From assembly GCA_900550445.1 (NCBI GenBank), contig URSF01000003.1, positions 39,731 through 103,730 on the forward strand: a stretch of DNA of 64,000 bases, read 5' to 3'. The notes below the pieces were generated by a model. That model saw nothing but the letters and a program-made list of their open reading frames with translations, did not search any database and was not told where the DNA came from. Of this stretch, positions 1-8,240 are shown one piece after another (within the stretch, counting starts at the first letter, position 1; each line of letters opens with the position of its first letter). The DNA comes from an uncultured Rhodospirillaceae bacterium. Lineage in GTDB: Bacteria > Pseudomonadota > Alphaproteobacteria > CAAGCB01 > CAG-977. A program made the position numbers and the translations under genes.

Positions 1-5
1 AGCCG

Positions 6-236
6 ATGACAATCGAACAGGCGGCCGCTTATATTTTGAATCTGATTTCGTTGAACAGCTTGGATACACTGGCGAAATCGGCCTATAAAAACGTTTTGAA
101 AGTTTCGGAAGAAACAATCAAACAAACCAAACAGGCCGCCGAAGAGCTGGCAGATTCGGCCAAACAGACCGTCAATACTTTGAAAGAAAAAGGAGAGAAC
201 ATTGACGGCGTTCTGAAAGGACTGTTCGGTAAATAA
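6..236 (+). CDS. small phasin-like hypothetical protein (possibly 3' part of a longer gene)
   Basis: This is a 76-residue, mostly helical, lysine- and glutamate-rich protein. A middle stretch of about 35 residues is amphipathic and Ala/Gln/Lys rich, and the protein ends in Gly-Lys. The composition resembles the C-terminal helical part of phasin-family granule proteins, but no diagnostic motif was found. The ATG lies five bases from the window edge, so its ribosome binding site cannot be seen and the gene may begin further upstream in the same frame. A strong terminator follows directly. Coding is likely; the function is only a guess from composition. Confidence 0.55.
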   Translation: MTIEQAAAYILNLISLNSLDTLAKSAYKNVLKVSEETIKQTKQAAEELADSAKQTVNTLKEKGENIDGVLKGLFGK

Positions 237-247
237 AATCAGAATTT

Positions 248-283
248 CTGAAGGGGAAAAAATCCCCTTCAGCGCTCTTTTTC
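248..283 (+). terminator. rho-independent terminator after the phasin-like ORF
   Basis: A 10-bp perfect stem (CTGAAGGGGA / TCCCCTTCAG) with a short A-rich loop is followed by CGCTCTTTTT. It begins 12 bases after the stop codon of the ORF ending at 236. Confidence 0.8.
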
Positions 284-575
284 CTCTCCGGCGAAGATAA
301 ATGCGAAAACAATCTGTGCATTTATTTCAGCCGCATTTATTACTTTTATTCTCTCCGTTATTTTCAAAAAACGCGGTATAATTTTATATAATCAGTTATT
401 TTTCGGTGCCCGCGCGCATCAGATACGTCAATTCAAACCGGATTTTTTTGAATTACGGCTTTATCTCTGTTCTTCCATAACCCGAAATAAAAAGTTCGTC
501 TTTTTTGAATTACGACAGCTCTGACAGTCTGATCAAAAAAAACAGAACCCATAAAAAATGGATTCCGTTTCAAAA
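284..575. other. non-coding stretch with a 14-bp direct repeat
   Basis: No plausible gene is visible between the terminator and tRNA-Ser. The sequence TTTTTTGAATTACG occurs twice, at about 444-457 and 501-514. The area is AT-rich. Nothing else was recognised. Confidence 0.5.
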
Positions 576-665
576 TGGCGGAGGACGTGGGAGTCGAACC
601 CACTCACGGGTATAACCCCGTGTACGGATTAGCAATCCGCTGCATTACCGTTCTGCCAGTCCTCC
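576..665 (-). tRNA. tRNA-Ser (anticodon GCU)
   Basis: The minus strand folds as a class II tRNA. The acceptor GGAGGAC pairs with GTCCTCC. There is a T arm with GTTCGACTC, and a long variable arm of the CACGGG...CCCGTG type. The anticodon loop TTGCTAA gives anticodon GCU. The 3' CCA is encoded at 576-578. The long variable arm and the anticodon both indicate serine. Confidence 0.95.
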
Positions 666-770
666 GTCGTTTTCAGTTCTAACGAAAGTTTTTCCTTCCG
701 TCAACTTAAAAAACTTCCCAAATGTATTTTTCATTTTTAAATTTTTCAATTCCTGTTTTTTTCCGTAAAA

Positions 771-797
771 AAGCCCCGATATTCTCAGGGCTTTTTT
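771..797 (-). terminator. terminator downstream of the 65-aa gene
   Basis: The stem AAGCCC / GGGCTT is flanked by A and T runs on both sides, so it can act in both directions. On the minus strand it comes just after the stop codon at 800 and ends in TTTTTT. Read on the plus strand, its T tract would stop transcripts coming from the other side. Confidence 0.65.
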
Positions 798-799
798 TA

Positions 800-997
800 T
801 TATCTGTGCAGCATCGCTTCTGATAAATGGGAAGATACTCTGTCCGCTTCCGGTAATTTTTTATCGGGATCCCGCAAAATTGAATTGCGCAGTTTTTGAT
901 TCACCGCCGAATTTTCAGGCGTTCCGCCCAATTCAACGGTAACGGCGGCATTTTTTGCAAAACGTTTCACCAATGACTTTTCACTTAATTTCGTCAT
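800..997 (-). CDS. hypothetical protein, 65 aa
   Basis: This is a small basic protein with no recognised domain. Its ATG overlaps the TGA of the upstream 385-residue gene as ATGA, a typical sign of translational coupling, and a terminator follows its stop. The overlap and the terminator support a real gene. Like several lineage-specific proteins in this window, it ends in a basic residue (Met-Leu-His-Arg). No signal peptide or membrane segment is seen. It probably acts together with the 385-residue protein, but its role is unknown. Confidence 0.6.
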   Translation of the reverse strand: MTKLSEKSLVKRFAKNAAVTVELGGTPENSAVNQKLRNSILRDPDKKLPEADRVSSHLSEAMLHR

Positions 998-2151
998 CTG
1001 ACTTTATATCCTTTTAAGACCTTGGCAAACATCTGGTCAGACATCTTTGATTTATCAGAAGCTGTCTTTGCCGGTGTCTCCATCTTACGTTCAGGTTTTC
1101 CAAATAAAGTTTTCTGAACATTATCCAACTGTTTTTGCAATGGAACTCTTTTAGATTCTTCGTGATTCCTCTCGGCAGATTTAGCCCAAGCCTTTGCATC
1201 GGAAGCGATATCGGATATCGATCTGGGTTCTCCGTCTTTATAGACATCTTCCAATACGTCGTTGTAAACGGACCGATTTTTTTTCATTGATTCGACCGCC
1301 TTGGCCATAGCCTGATCCAACTGCTTTTCCGCATTAAACGCAAAAGTGTGGCTTTTCAATTTTGCTCCGATCCTTTTAAAGAACGACAAGCCTTTTGTAA
1401 CGCTCGGAGATCCTTTCTTTAAATTGTATTCACTATCTTTCGCTTTGACGTCGCCGGAAGGCAAATACATCTTATCCACAACGGAATCGCCATGATATCC
1501 TTTAACGCCGGCATGCGCGCGCAAAGTCTTCATCACATGAATCTCTGCCCGGCGGGCATCTTTCGGATGTTGGACTTTATACGCATGCATCGCATCGGCA
1601 ACCTCCTGTAAAACATCACTGCATTCCGCACGCGCCTTGGCTGTTTCTTTCGTCCTATACGATTCCGTGTACTTATAGTGATTGTTCGTTTGATCATTGC
1701 GCACGGAAGCGTTTTCCGCAATCTCGGAAATTCTGGTAATGCCATTATACGTCGTACTTTCTTTTATGGCTTCCGCATAATATTGAGGATTGCGCTTGGC
1801 ATCTTTTTGAACACGTTCCAAAGCATCATTTAAAGCGGCGTAGTCTTTTGACCAGACGGCTTTAATTTTTGCCCCGAGCTTATTAAAAAAGGGACGCCCT
1901 TTGTTAATATCCGGTTTTTTTTCGCCCAAAGACCTGAACGCCTGACGTTGCTTATAATTCATACCGTTTTCGTATTCCAGATCATAAGAACCGCTTTTAC
2001 TGCCTTCAATCGCAGCCTTCAACACGCTTTGAGCGTATGCGTTAACACGCAAAAAATCTTTTGGATTTTCTTCTTTATACCGTTCAAGACATCTGTTCAA
2101 ATAGCTTAAATTGTCTGCGGTATTTTTAATCTCTTCCTTATAATCAGCCAT
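994..2151 (-). CDS. hypothetical 385-aa protein with an internal duplication
   Basis: This is a soluble, lysine-rich, mostly helical protein with no recognised family. It consists of two diverged copies of a module of about 140 residues. In copy one (about 12-148), a KGRPFFNKLGAKIK stretch sits at 84-97 and an ISEIAENA stretch near 141-148. In copy two (about 179-319), the matching stretches KGLSFFKRIGAKLK (253-266) and ISDIASDA fall in the same order. A charged tail of about 65 residues follows and ends in Lys-Val-Arg. The ribosome binding site AGGAGG lies seven bases before the ATG. It is coupled by ATGA to the 65-residue gene. No signal peptide or membrane segment is visible. It could be an effector or scaffold, but there is no direct evidence. 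Confidence 0.75.
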   Translation of the reverse strand: MADYKEEIKNTADNLSYLNRCLERYKEENPKDFLRVNAYAQSVLKAAIEGSKSGSYDLEYENGMNYKQRQAFRSLGEKKPDINKGRPFFNKLGAKIKAVWSKDYAALNDALERVQKDAKRNPQYYAEAIKESTTYNGITRISEIAENASVRNDQTNNHYKYTESYRTKETAKARAECSDVLQEVADAMHAYKVQHPKDARRAEIHVMKTLRAHAGVKGYHGDSVVDKMYLPSGDVKAKDSEYNLKKGSPSVTKGLSFFKRIGAKLKSHTFAFNAEKQLDQAMAKAVESMKKNRSVYNDVLEDVYKDGEPRSISDIASDAKAWAKSAERNHEESKRVPLQKQLDNVQKTLFGKPERKMETPAKTASDKSKMSDQMFAKVLKGYKVR

Positions 2152-2228
2152 TTTTTCCTCCTGCGGTAGTTAGAACTATCATAGCATAAAAATTTTTTTC
2201 TTCCTTATCTTTATTTATGACAAAATTT

Positions 2229-2522
2229 TTACACTGGCAGCTTTCTAACCTTACTGACCGGCGCATAATATTCATGTTCCAGTTCATTATCCAATATTTC
2301 AGCGATCAGGACTTTATTTTCTTTTTGCAAAGAAGCCAAAGCCATCGGAGATAAATACTCCAACAAAATGGCGCGTTTTGAATCTCGCATCAACAAAGCC
2401 GTTTCCACGCCGTCAAAGAAAAAACGAGGATGATCGGGAACACCTGTTCGCGCTCGAATACAAAACAACAGCTCTCCGTCTTTGTTTTGCACAACGTCGT
2501 AAAGTCCTTCCTTTTCAGCCAT
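2229..2522 (-). CDS. hypothetical protein, paralog of the gene at 25476-25817
   Basis: This 97-residue soluble protein begins Met-Ala-Glu-Lys. It shares a clear pattern with the 113-residue protein at 25476-25817: a GLYDVVQN / GFYDILQN start, then DGELLFCIRARTGVPDHP against GDLLISIRARAGEPDHP, then a DG..ALL segment, a V-L-I-(A/V)-E segment, and a V-R-K-L-P / V-K-K-L-P end. The repeated beta-like blocks suggest one small fold. It lies 22 bases downstream of gatB on the same strand and could be read from the gat transcript. No known domain was recognised. Confidence 0.7.
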   Translation of the reverse strand: MAEKEGLYDVVQNKDGELLFCIRARTGVPDHPRFFFDGVETALLMRDSKRAILLEYLSPMALASLQKENKVLIAEILDNELEHEYYAPVSKVRKLPV

Positions 2523-2544
2523 CGTTTTTTCCTCTCATCAATCG

Positions 2545-3999
2545 TTAAGCGTCCAGTTTCTTCTTAACCAGCTCATTTAACATTGCCGGATTAGCCTTGC
2601 CTTGCGAAGCACGCATCGTCTGTCCGACGAACCAACCCAGCAACTTTTCTTTGCCGCCTTTATACTCGGCGACTTTATCGGGATTGGCAGCCAAGACGTC
2701 ATCAACCATTTTTTCAATCGCCGATGTGTCCGTTACCTGTTTCAAACCTTTTTCCTCAACGATTTCGTCCGGCGTTTTGCCTTCTTCAACCATAAAGGCA
2801 AACACGTCTTTGGCAATGCGCGAAGAAATCGTACCGTCGTTAATCAGATCAACCATACGTCCCAGATTTTCAGGCTTGACGGGGCTTTCGGCGATTGATT
2901 TACCCTGCTTGTTCAATACGGCGAACAAATCGCCCATAATATAGTTGGCGACTTTTTTCGCGTCATGCCCTTTGGCCGCGGCTTCAAAATAAACGGCGAT
3001 ATCCTTTTCCGCGACCAGCTGGCCGGCGTCATAAGCCGGAAGGCCGTATTCTTCGATAAAGCGTTTTTTCTTTGCGTCCGGCAGTTCGGGCATCTGTCCG
3101 CGCAGCCGTTCGATCATCGCATCGTCCAAAATCAACGGAATCAAATCCGGATCATAGAAATAACGGTAATCCACCGCTGTTTCTTTGGAACGCATGGATT
3201 TTGTTTCGCCCTTGACGGAATCGAATTTACGCGTTTCCTGAACGACTTTGCCGCCGCTTTCGATTAATTCGACTTGACGCATGGCTTCGTATTCAATCGC
3301 CTGCATGACGAAACGGATCGAATTGACGTTTTTGATTTCCGCGCGCGTGCCGAACGGTTCGCCCGGACGATGCACGGAAACATTCGCGTCGCAGCGCATC
3401 GATCCTTCGTCCATATTACCGTCGCAAGAACCGATATAGCGCACGATCGAGCGCAGCTTGCGCAGATAGGCGCCCGCTTCTTCCGGCGAACGAATGTCCG
3501 GACGCGACACGATTTCCATCAGCGCGACGCCCGCGCGGTTCAAATCGACAAAAGATTTGCTGGGGTGCTGATCGTGCATCAGCTTGCCCGCGTCCTGTTC
3601 CAAATGCAGACGTTCGATACCGATGCGTCGCGTTTCGCCGTTTTCCAGATCAACGTCAATATAACCGTCGGAAATAATCGGGTGATCGGACTGCGAAATC
3701 TGATACCCGTTCGGCAGGTCGGCATAGTAATAGTTTTTACGGGCGAAAATGGATTTTTTGTTGATCGTCGCGTTCAGACCGAACCCCGTGCGCACCGCCT
3801 GTTCAACGCATTCATGGTTGATTACGGGCAGCATGCCGGGAAATCCCGCGTCAACAAAGCTGACTTGCGTATTGGCTTCCGCGCCGAAAGCCGTCGCCGC
3901 GCCGGAAAACAACTTGGCTTTGGAAATGACTTCACAGTGGACTTCCAGCCCGATAACGACTTCCCAATCGCCCGTTTCACCTTTAATGATATAAGACAT
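2545..3999 (-). CDS. gatB: aspartyl/glutamyl-tRNA(Asn/Gln) amidotransferase subunit B
   Basis: GatB is the kinase and tRNA-binding subunit of the GatCAB amidotransferase, which converts Glu-tRNA(Gln) and Asp-tRNA(Asn) to the amide forms. Near the N-terminus the conserved VIGLEVH is present, followed by the YYYADLPNGYQISQ region and the DLNRAGVALMEIVSRPD block. The C-terminal YqeY-like tail ends with GQTMRASQGKANP. The start at 3999 was chosen because the protein then begins at the usual family N-terminus (484 residues) and a GGGAGG site lies just upstream, inside the end of gatA. An in-frame extension to 4089 carries no family sequence. It is the third gene of gatC-gatA-gatB. Confidence 0.96.
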   Translation of the reverse strand: MSYIIKGETGDWEVVIGLEVHCEVISKAKLFSGAATAFGAEANTQVSFVDAGFPGMLPVINHECVEQAVRTGFGLNATINKKSIFARKNYYYADLPNGYQISQSDHPIISDGYIDVDLENGETRRIGIERLHLEQDAGKLMHDQHPSKSFVDLNRAGVALMEIVSRPDIRSPEEAGAYLRKLRSIVRYIGSCDGNMDEGSMRCDANVSVHRPGEPFGTRAEIKNVNSIRFVMQAIEYEAMRQVELIESGGKVVQETRKFDSVKGETKSMRSKETAVDYRYFYDPDLIPLILDDAMIERLRGQMPELPDAKKKRFIEEYGLPAYDAGQLVAEKDIAVYFEAAAKGHDAKKVANYIMGDLFAVLNKQGKSIAESPVKPENLGRMVDLINDGTISSRIAKDVFAFMVEEGKTPDEIVEEKGLKQVTDTSAIEKMVDDVLAANPDKVAEYKGGKEKLLGWFVGQTMRASQGKANPAMLNELVKKKLDA

Positions 4000-4000
4000 A

Positions 4001-5491
4001 TTATTTTCCTCCCACGCGCAAAGGACGAACCGGCATGCCGGACATTGATTCAATCGCTCCGGCGACGCGCAAAACAGTTTCTTCCGCAAATGAATTTCCG
4101 ATGACTTGCAGCCCGATCGGCAGACCGTTGACTTCCGACGTTCCCGCCGGGACGCATACCGCCGGCAGTCCTGCCAGAGAAGACGGCACCGTAAATACGT
4201 CGTACAGCTGCATTTTCAAAGGGTCGCTTGTGCTGTCGTCGTCTTTGCCGAACGCCGTTTCAGGCGCGGCCGGAGCCAAAATAACGTCCACCTTTTTATA
4301 AGCTTCGGCAAATTCATGACACAACAGACGACGGACTTTCTGCGCTTTCAGATAGCAGGTTTCGTAATATCCTTCCAGCAAAATGCAGGTGCCGATCATA
4401 ATGCGGCGTTTGACTTCTTTCCCGAAGCCTTCGGTACGCGTGTTCGTGTACATTTCGTCCAGGCTTTTCCCGTCAACGCGCAGGCCGTATTTCACCCCGT
4501 CGTAACGCGCCAGATTCGACGACGCTTCCGCCGGCGCGATCAGGTAATACGTCGGCAAGGCGTACTGCGTCGAAGGCAGAGAAATATCGACGATTTCCGC
4601 GCCGGCCGCTTTTAATTTGTCCGCCATGGCTTCCCAGACGTGACGCACGTCGGCGTTCAGCCCTTTATCAGGATTGTATTCGCGCGGAATCCCGATACGC
4701 AGCCCTTTCACATCGCCTGTCAAAGCTTTTTCATAATTCGGTACAGGAACGTTGGCCGAAGTTGAATCTTTCGGATCAAAGCCGGCCATAGCTTCCAGCA
4801 TAATCGCGGTGTCGCGCACGGTACGGGTCATTGTCCCCGCCTGATCCAGCGAAGAAGCAAAAGCGACCATGCCCCAGCGCGAACAGCGGCCGTACGTCGG
4901 TTTGCACCCGACAATCCCGCAGAAAGACGCCGGCGTGCGGATCGACCCGCCCGTATCCGACCCCGTCGCGGCCATGCACAGCCCTGCGGCGACGGCGGCG
5001 GCAGACCCGCCCGAAGACCCGCCGGGAATTAAAAACTTGTCCGGGTTTGTTTTATCTTTGTGCGGATTGCGCACCGCTCCGTAATAACTGGTCAGGTTAG
5101 CCGTCCCCATGGCGAATTCGTCCATGTTGGTTTTGCCCAGCATGACGGAACCTTCGTCTTCCAGCTTTTGCGAAACCGTAGATTCATAAGGGGGAACAAA
5201 ACCGTCCAGAATATGAGAGCAAGCCGTCGTCCGCACGCCTTTGGTACAATACAGGTCTTTCATGCCAACGGGAATGCCTTCCATTTTTCCGGCAGCGCCT
5301 TTTGCGCGGCGTTCATCGGATCTGCGCGCGCGTTCCAATGCGATTTCCGGCGTTTCCAAAACATAAGCGTTTAATTCGCGGGCTTTTTCCATTTCCTTTA
5401 AATGCGCCTGCGTCAATTCAACGGCGGAAAATTCTTTTTTAGCCAGCCCGTCCAGAGCTTCGGCAATCGTCAATTCAACTAAATCGGTCAT
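4001..5491 (-). CDS. gatA: aspartyl/glutamyl-tRNA(Asn/Gln) amidotransferase subunit A
   Basis: GatA is the amidase of GatCAB and releases ammonia from glutamine. The amidase signature is complete. The catalytic Lys is in GMKDLYCTKG near residue 78. The Gly/Ser-rich block GGSSGGSAAAVAAG and the following DTGGSIRTPASFCG carry the cis-Ser and nucleophile Ser. At 496 residues it has normal family length. It lies between gatC (3-base gap) and gatB (1-base gap), so the three are surely co-translated. GatCAB presence implies that the organism lacks at least one of GlnRS or AsnRS, or uses the indirect route. Confidence 0.97.
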   Translation of the reverse strand: MTDLVELTIAEALDGLAKKEFSAVELTQAHLKEMEKARELNAYVLETPEIALERARRSDERRAKGAAGKMEGIPVGMKDLYCTKGVRTTACSHILDGFVPPYESTVSQKLEDEGSVMLGKTNMDEFAMGTANLTSYYGAVRNPHKDKTNPDKFLIPGGSSGGSAAAVAAGLCMAATGSDTGGSIRTPASFCGIVGCKPTYGRCSRWGMVAFASSLDQAGTMTRTVRDTAIMLEAMAGFDPKDSTSANVPVPNYEKALTGDVKGLRIGIPREYNPDKGLNADVRHVWEAMADKLKAAGAEIVDISLPSTQYALPTYYLIAPAEASSNLARYDGVKYGLRVDGKSLDEMYTNTRTEGFGKEVKRRIMIGTCILLEGYYETCYLKAQKVRRLLCHEFAEAYKKVDVILAPAAPETAFGKDDDSTSDPLKMQLYDVFTVPSSLAGLPAVCVPAGTSEVNGLPIGLQVIGNSFAEETVLRVAGAIESMSGMPVRPLRVGGK

Positions 5492-5494
5492 CGT

Positions 5495-5785
5495 TTACTC
5501 CACCACTTTGGGAACCAGGAAATAACCGTCCATGGATTCGGGGGCGTTTGCCAAAATTTCATCGCGGATATTGCCGTCGGTGATAACGTCGTCGCGTTCG
5601 CGCAGCTTCATGTCTTCCACAACTGAATTCATCGGCAGAACGCCGTCGGTATCAACGTCCTTTAACTGATCGACCCAGCCCAAGATTTTTGTCAGTTCGC
5701 CGACCATTTCGTCCATATTTTCTTCCGGGATTCGCAAACGTGACAGAATCCCCAGTCTTTTGACCATTTCCCTGTCGATTGACAT
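5495..5785 (-). CDS. gatC: aspartyl/glutamyl-tRNA(Asn/Gln) amidotransferase subunit C
   Basis: GatC is the small belt subunit that stabilises GatA on GatB. The protein starts MSIDREMVKRLGILSRLRI and contains the usual MVGELTKILGWVDQL helix and the DTDGVLPM block. The start at 5785 gives 96 residues, the normal length, and has AGGAGC upstream; a longer in-frame start at 5863 adds a non-conserved stretch. It is the first gene of gatCAB. Confidence 0.93.
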   Translation of the reverse strand: MSIDREMVKRLGILSRLRIPEENMDEMVGELTKILGWVDQLKDVDTDGVLPMNSVVEDMKLRERDDVITDGNIRDEILANAPESMDGYFLVPKVVE

Positions 5786-5890
5786 AGGTATACTTGCTCC
5801 TGTATTACTAAAAAAACAAACTTTACAGAAAGTAGCATTTACAGTGCGCGACGGCAAGTCCAAACCCGTTTTTCCCGACAGTTTTTTATT

Positions 5891-6541
5891 TCAGCCCGCC
5901 GTTTGTTTTTCCCTGCCGGAACGCAGATAAATCAAAGGAATGCTGAAAAGCGAGATCAAATACTTTACCGCGAAGTTAAACAAAAAAATCTGCCAGACGA
6001 TCTCCCAGGCATACGTTCCGGCAAAAGCGCCGACGCAGAAAACGGCGTTGTCAATGGGAATACTGACGGAGTTGCTGGCTAAGACGCGCCCCCATTTATG
6101 TTTTTCCCGGAACCGTTTTTCAAACATGTGATAAATTTCCGTATCGGCCAGCTCGCTGGTCAGCTGAGCCAGCAAAGAAAACACGACGATGCGCCACACC
6201 GGCGCCAGACATTCGTCAAAAGCCGCCGAGGCCGGCGACGACGGATCCGAAGCGAACAAAGCGATAAACGCAAAATAGCCGGTCATCAGCAAATTAATCA
6301 AAACGGCGGAATAAATGCAGCGTTTCGTCAGTTCCTTTCCCAGTTCGCGGTGCACCAGATCGCGCAATGTAAAGCTCAGCGGATACAAAAACACGCCCAT
6401 ATCGACGGCGTAATTAAAAACCAGCCCGACCTTAATGCTGCTGATATTGGAAACCAGCTGAACGGCCAGATACGACAAAGCGACAAACAAAGCGGTATTA
6501 CTCATTGAATTTACCCGGAAAAAATTTTGTTTCTTGTACAT
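5891..6541 (-). CDS. yhhQ: queuosine precursor transporter, YhhQ/VUT family
   Basis: This is an inner-membrane protein of about 216 residues with around six hydrophobic segments. Family hallmarks are visible: SNISSIKVGLVFNYAVDMGVFLYPLSFTLRDLVHRELGK near the N-terminus, the LTSELADTEIYHMFE motif, and ASNSVSIPIDNAVF later. In this family such proteins import queuosine precursors (preQ0/preQ1). The start is uncertain: an ATG at 6541 and another at 6505 are both possible, and neither has a strong ribosome binding site. It is transcribed in the same direction as gat but separated from gatC by about 100 bases, so it is probably its own unit. No preQ riboswitch was recognised upstream. Confidence 0.85.
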   Translation of the reverse strand: MYKKQNFFRVNSMSNTALFVALSYLAVQLVSNISSIKVGLVFNYAVDMGVFLYPLSFTLRDLVHRELGKELTKRCIYSAVLINLLMTGYFAFIALFASDPSSPASAAFDECLAPVWRIVVFSLLAQLTSELADTEIYHMFEKRFREKHKWGRVLASNSVSIPIDNAVFCVGAFAGTYAWEIVWQIFLFNFAVKYLISLFSIPLIYLRSGREKQTAG

Positions 6542-6592
6542 CAAAAACGATTTGATTAAAAATACTTTGTTTAATTACAAAAGGATTTTCTC

Positions 6593-7054
6593 ATGCCCTC
6601 TTTTTCTTTCGACGCTTTTTTATCCTCAGTTCCCCGCGGCACGTCGCTGGCCGGTCTGGACATCGGCGCGAAAACGATCGGCGTGGCCGTGTCGGATACT
6701 TTATGGCTGACGGCGACGCCGTTAAAAACGATTTTCAGAAAAAGCTTTCAGTATGACATGAACGAATTGTCCGCTTTGCTCAAAGGCCGGGAAATCGGCG
6801 GTTTTATTTCCGGACTGCCGCTGCAAATGAACGGAGAAGAAGGAACGCAGGCCGCCTATACGCGCGAACAGGCGCAAAAAATCGCGGATTATTTTCAAAA
6901 GCCCGTTTATTTTCAGGACGAACGCCTTTCTTCCGCCGCCGTGGAACGCGTTATGATCGGCGCGTATGACATGAGCCGCAAAAAACGCAGAGAAAAGCTG
7001 GACGCCGGCGCGGCAGCCTTTATTTTACAAAGCTTTCTGGACAAAGTCCGCTGA
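6593..7054 (+). CDS. ruvX: RuvX/YqgF-type nuclease (pre-16S rRNA / Holliday junction)
   Basis: This is an RNase H-like fold enzyme of 153 residues. The first acidic residue lies in LAGLDIGAKTIGVAVSD, the second in the ISGLPLQMNG segment, and the DERLSSAAVE and LDAGAAAFILQSFLD motifs close the active site. In this family the enzyme trims the 5' end of pre-16S rRNA and has been linked to Holliday junction cleavage. A GG-rich site precedes the ATG. It is divergent from the YhhQ-type gene and runs toward the putative peptidase gene ending at 7066. Confidence 0.92.
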   Translation: MPSFSFDAFLSSVPRGTSLAGLDIGAKTIGVAVSDTLWLTATPLKTIFRKSFQYDMNELSALLKGREIGGFISGLPLQMNGEEGTQAAYTREQAQKIADYFQKPVYFQDERLSSAAVERVMIGAYDMSRKKRREKLDAGAAAFILQSFLDKVR

Positions 7055-7065
7055 ACGCCCCGTTT

Positions 7066-8067
7066 TTACCTGCCGCGCCGGGCCGCCATCAGCTTGGCCG
7101 CTGCCGCCGCAGACACGGACGCGTTTGAATTTGCCGGTTTTTGTTTTTGCGCTTTCAATTCCTCGCGCAAAGGCAAAGACTGATACGTTTTATCCTCTTC
7201 CAGATTAAATCCGTTTTTGCGGATCATAAAGGCCTGCCGACATTTTTTCAAAGTCGATTCCGTAATCGCCAGTTTTTCGGGCTGTTCCAAAACGTCCGGA
7301 TTATCCGACCAATAACATTTTCCGGCGGGATCGCGGCAGACCGTTTCGACAATCTGTCTGGAAGTAATCGGCTTGACATAATACGTTTCCGGGTGATTGC
7401 GTTCGTCCCAGCTATAACTTAATCCGCCGTCGCGCAAATATCCGTATTCATAACGCAGCACCATTTCTTCGTTTTGATACCACCCTTCAAAACCGCCCTG
7501 CAACATTTTATGAGTGAACGGCGCTTTTTCATCGCTGCAAGCCGCCATAAATCCTTTAGCGATCAGCGGAACGTCCGCTTCAAATTCATTCCACGGACCT
7601 TCGACGCCGTTTTGCTTCATTTCATAGCAAACGGCGCAGGACGCCGCTTCGGCGTCGGCTTCTTTCGCTCTGTGCGACATGACCGCCCCTTTAAACGTAT
7701 AATGATTGCAGTCGCTGTCGATACCGTTGGAAAACTGCTGCACGTGACGCGCTTCATGCCCGATAATCTGCATCAGCTGATTGTCCGAAAAACAACAGTT
7801 CAAAGATAATATCTTTGTTGATTCGCTGACCATTCCGCCCCAGCCGCAGGCGCCGAACATAGCGATCTGGTAGCCTTCTTTGGCGACGTTTTCCAACAGT
7901 TCCCGGCCCAAAGGCGAATTTTCGGCCACCGTATTGATAATATGAATAGCCCGCCGCTTATTGTTTCCGTAACAACGGCTGATATCAATCGGGATCAGCA
8001 GCTCTTCACATTGATCCGCGTTTTCAGGTTTCCGGGTGCCGGAAGCGCCGCTTAAAGTTTCAGTCAT
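7066..8067 (-). CDS. putative zinc metallopeptidase (HExxH), paralog 1
   Basis: This is one of three related proteins in the window. A HEARH motif sits around residues 107-111 (numbered from the in-frame start at 8076) and an EADAEA motif about 30 residues later, which fits a gluzincin-like zinc site (HExxH plus a downstream Glu). A GYQIAMFG block precedes the motif and a conserved GWYQ block follows, as in the paralogs. The protein ends with a low-complexity Ala-rich stretch and Arg-Arg-Gly-Arg. There is no signal peptide or membrane segment. The ATG at 8067 and the one at 8076 are both possible. It resembles families annotated as putative metallopeptidase domains, for example DUF6782, but this is from memory. 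The substrate is unknown. Confidence 0.7.
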   Translation of the reverse strand: MTETLSGASGTRKPENADQCEELLIPIDISRCYGNNKRRAIHIINTVAENSPLGRELLENVAKEGYQIAMFGACGWGGMVSESTKILSLNCCFSDNQLMQIIGHEARHVQQFSNGIDSDCNHYTFKGAVMSHRAKEADAEAASCAVCYEMKQNGVEGPWNEFEADVPLIAKGFMAACSDEKAPFTHKMLQGGFEGWYQNEEMVLRYEYGYLRDGGLSYSWDERNHPETYYVKPITSRQIVETVCRDPAGKCYWSDNPDVLEQPEKLAITESTLKKCRQAFMIRKNGFNLEEDKTYQSLPLREELKAQKQKPANSNASVSAAAAAKLMAARRGR

Positions 8068-8240
8068 AAAAAACATCGCCTTTGTCGTTTATTTAAAATT
8101 TGCTTTATTCTATACAAACATCTTTCCTCAGGCAAAGGAAAAACATCGCCCGGCGGCTATATTTTCCCGCCATAAAGCCGTCTTGCCCCCATAAAAAAAA
8201 GCTGGCACTTTCAAATAAAACAAAACGGCAAGGAGCAGAT

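Noticed and set aside
284..575. Possible small RNA or origin at the 14-bp direct repeat
   Set aside because: Only two copies 57 bases apart, no DnaA boxes, no conserved secondary structure seen.
3274..4104. A 276-codon plus-strand frame over gatB
   Set aside because: It has an Arg/Phe/Val-rich composition typical of the complement of a coding strand and contradicts the clear gatB motifs.
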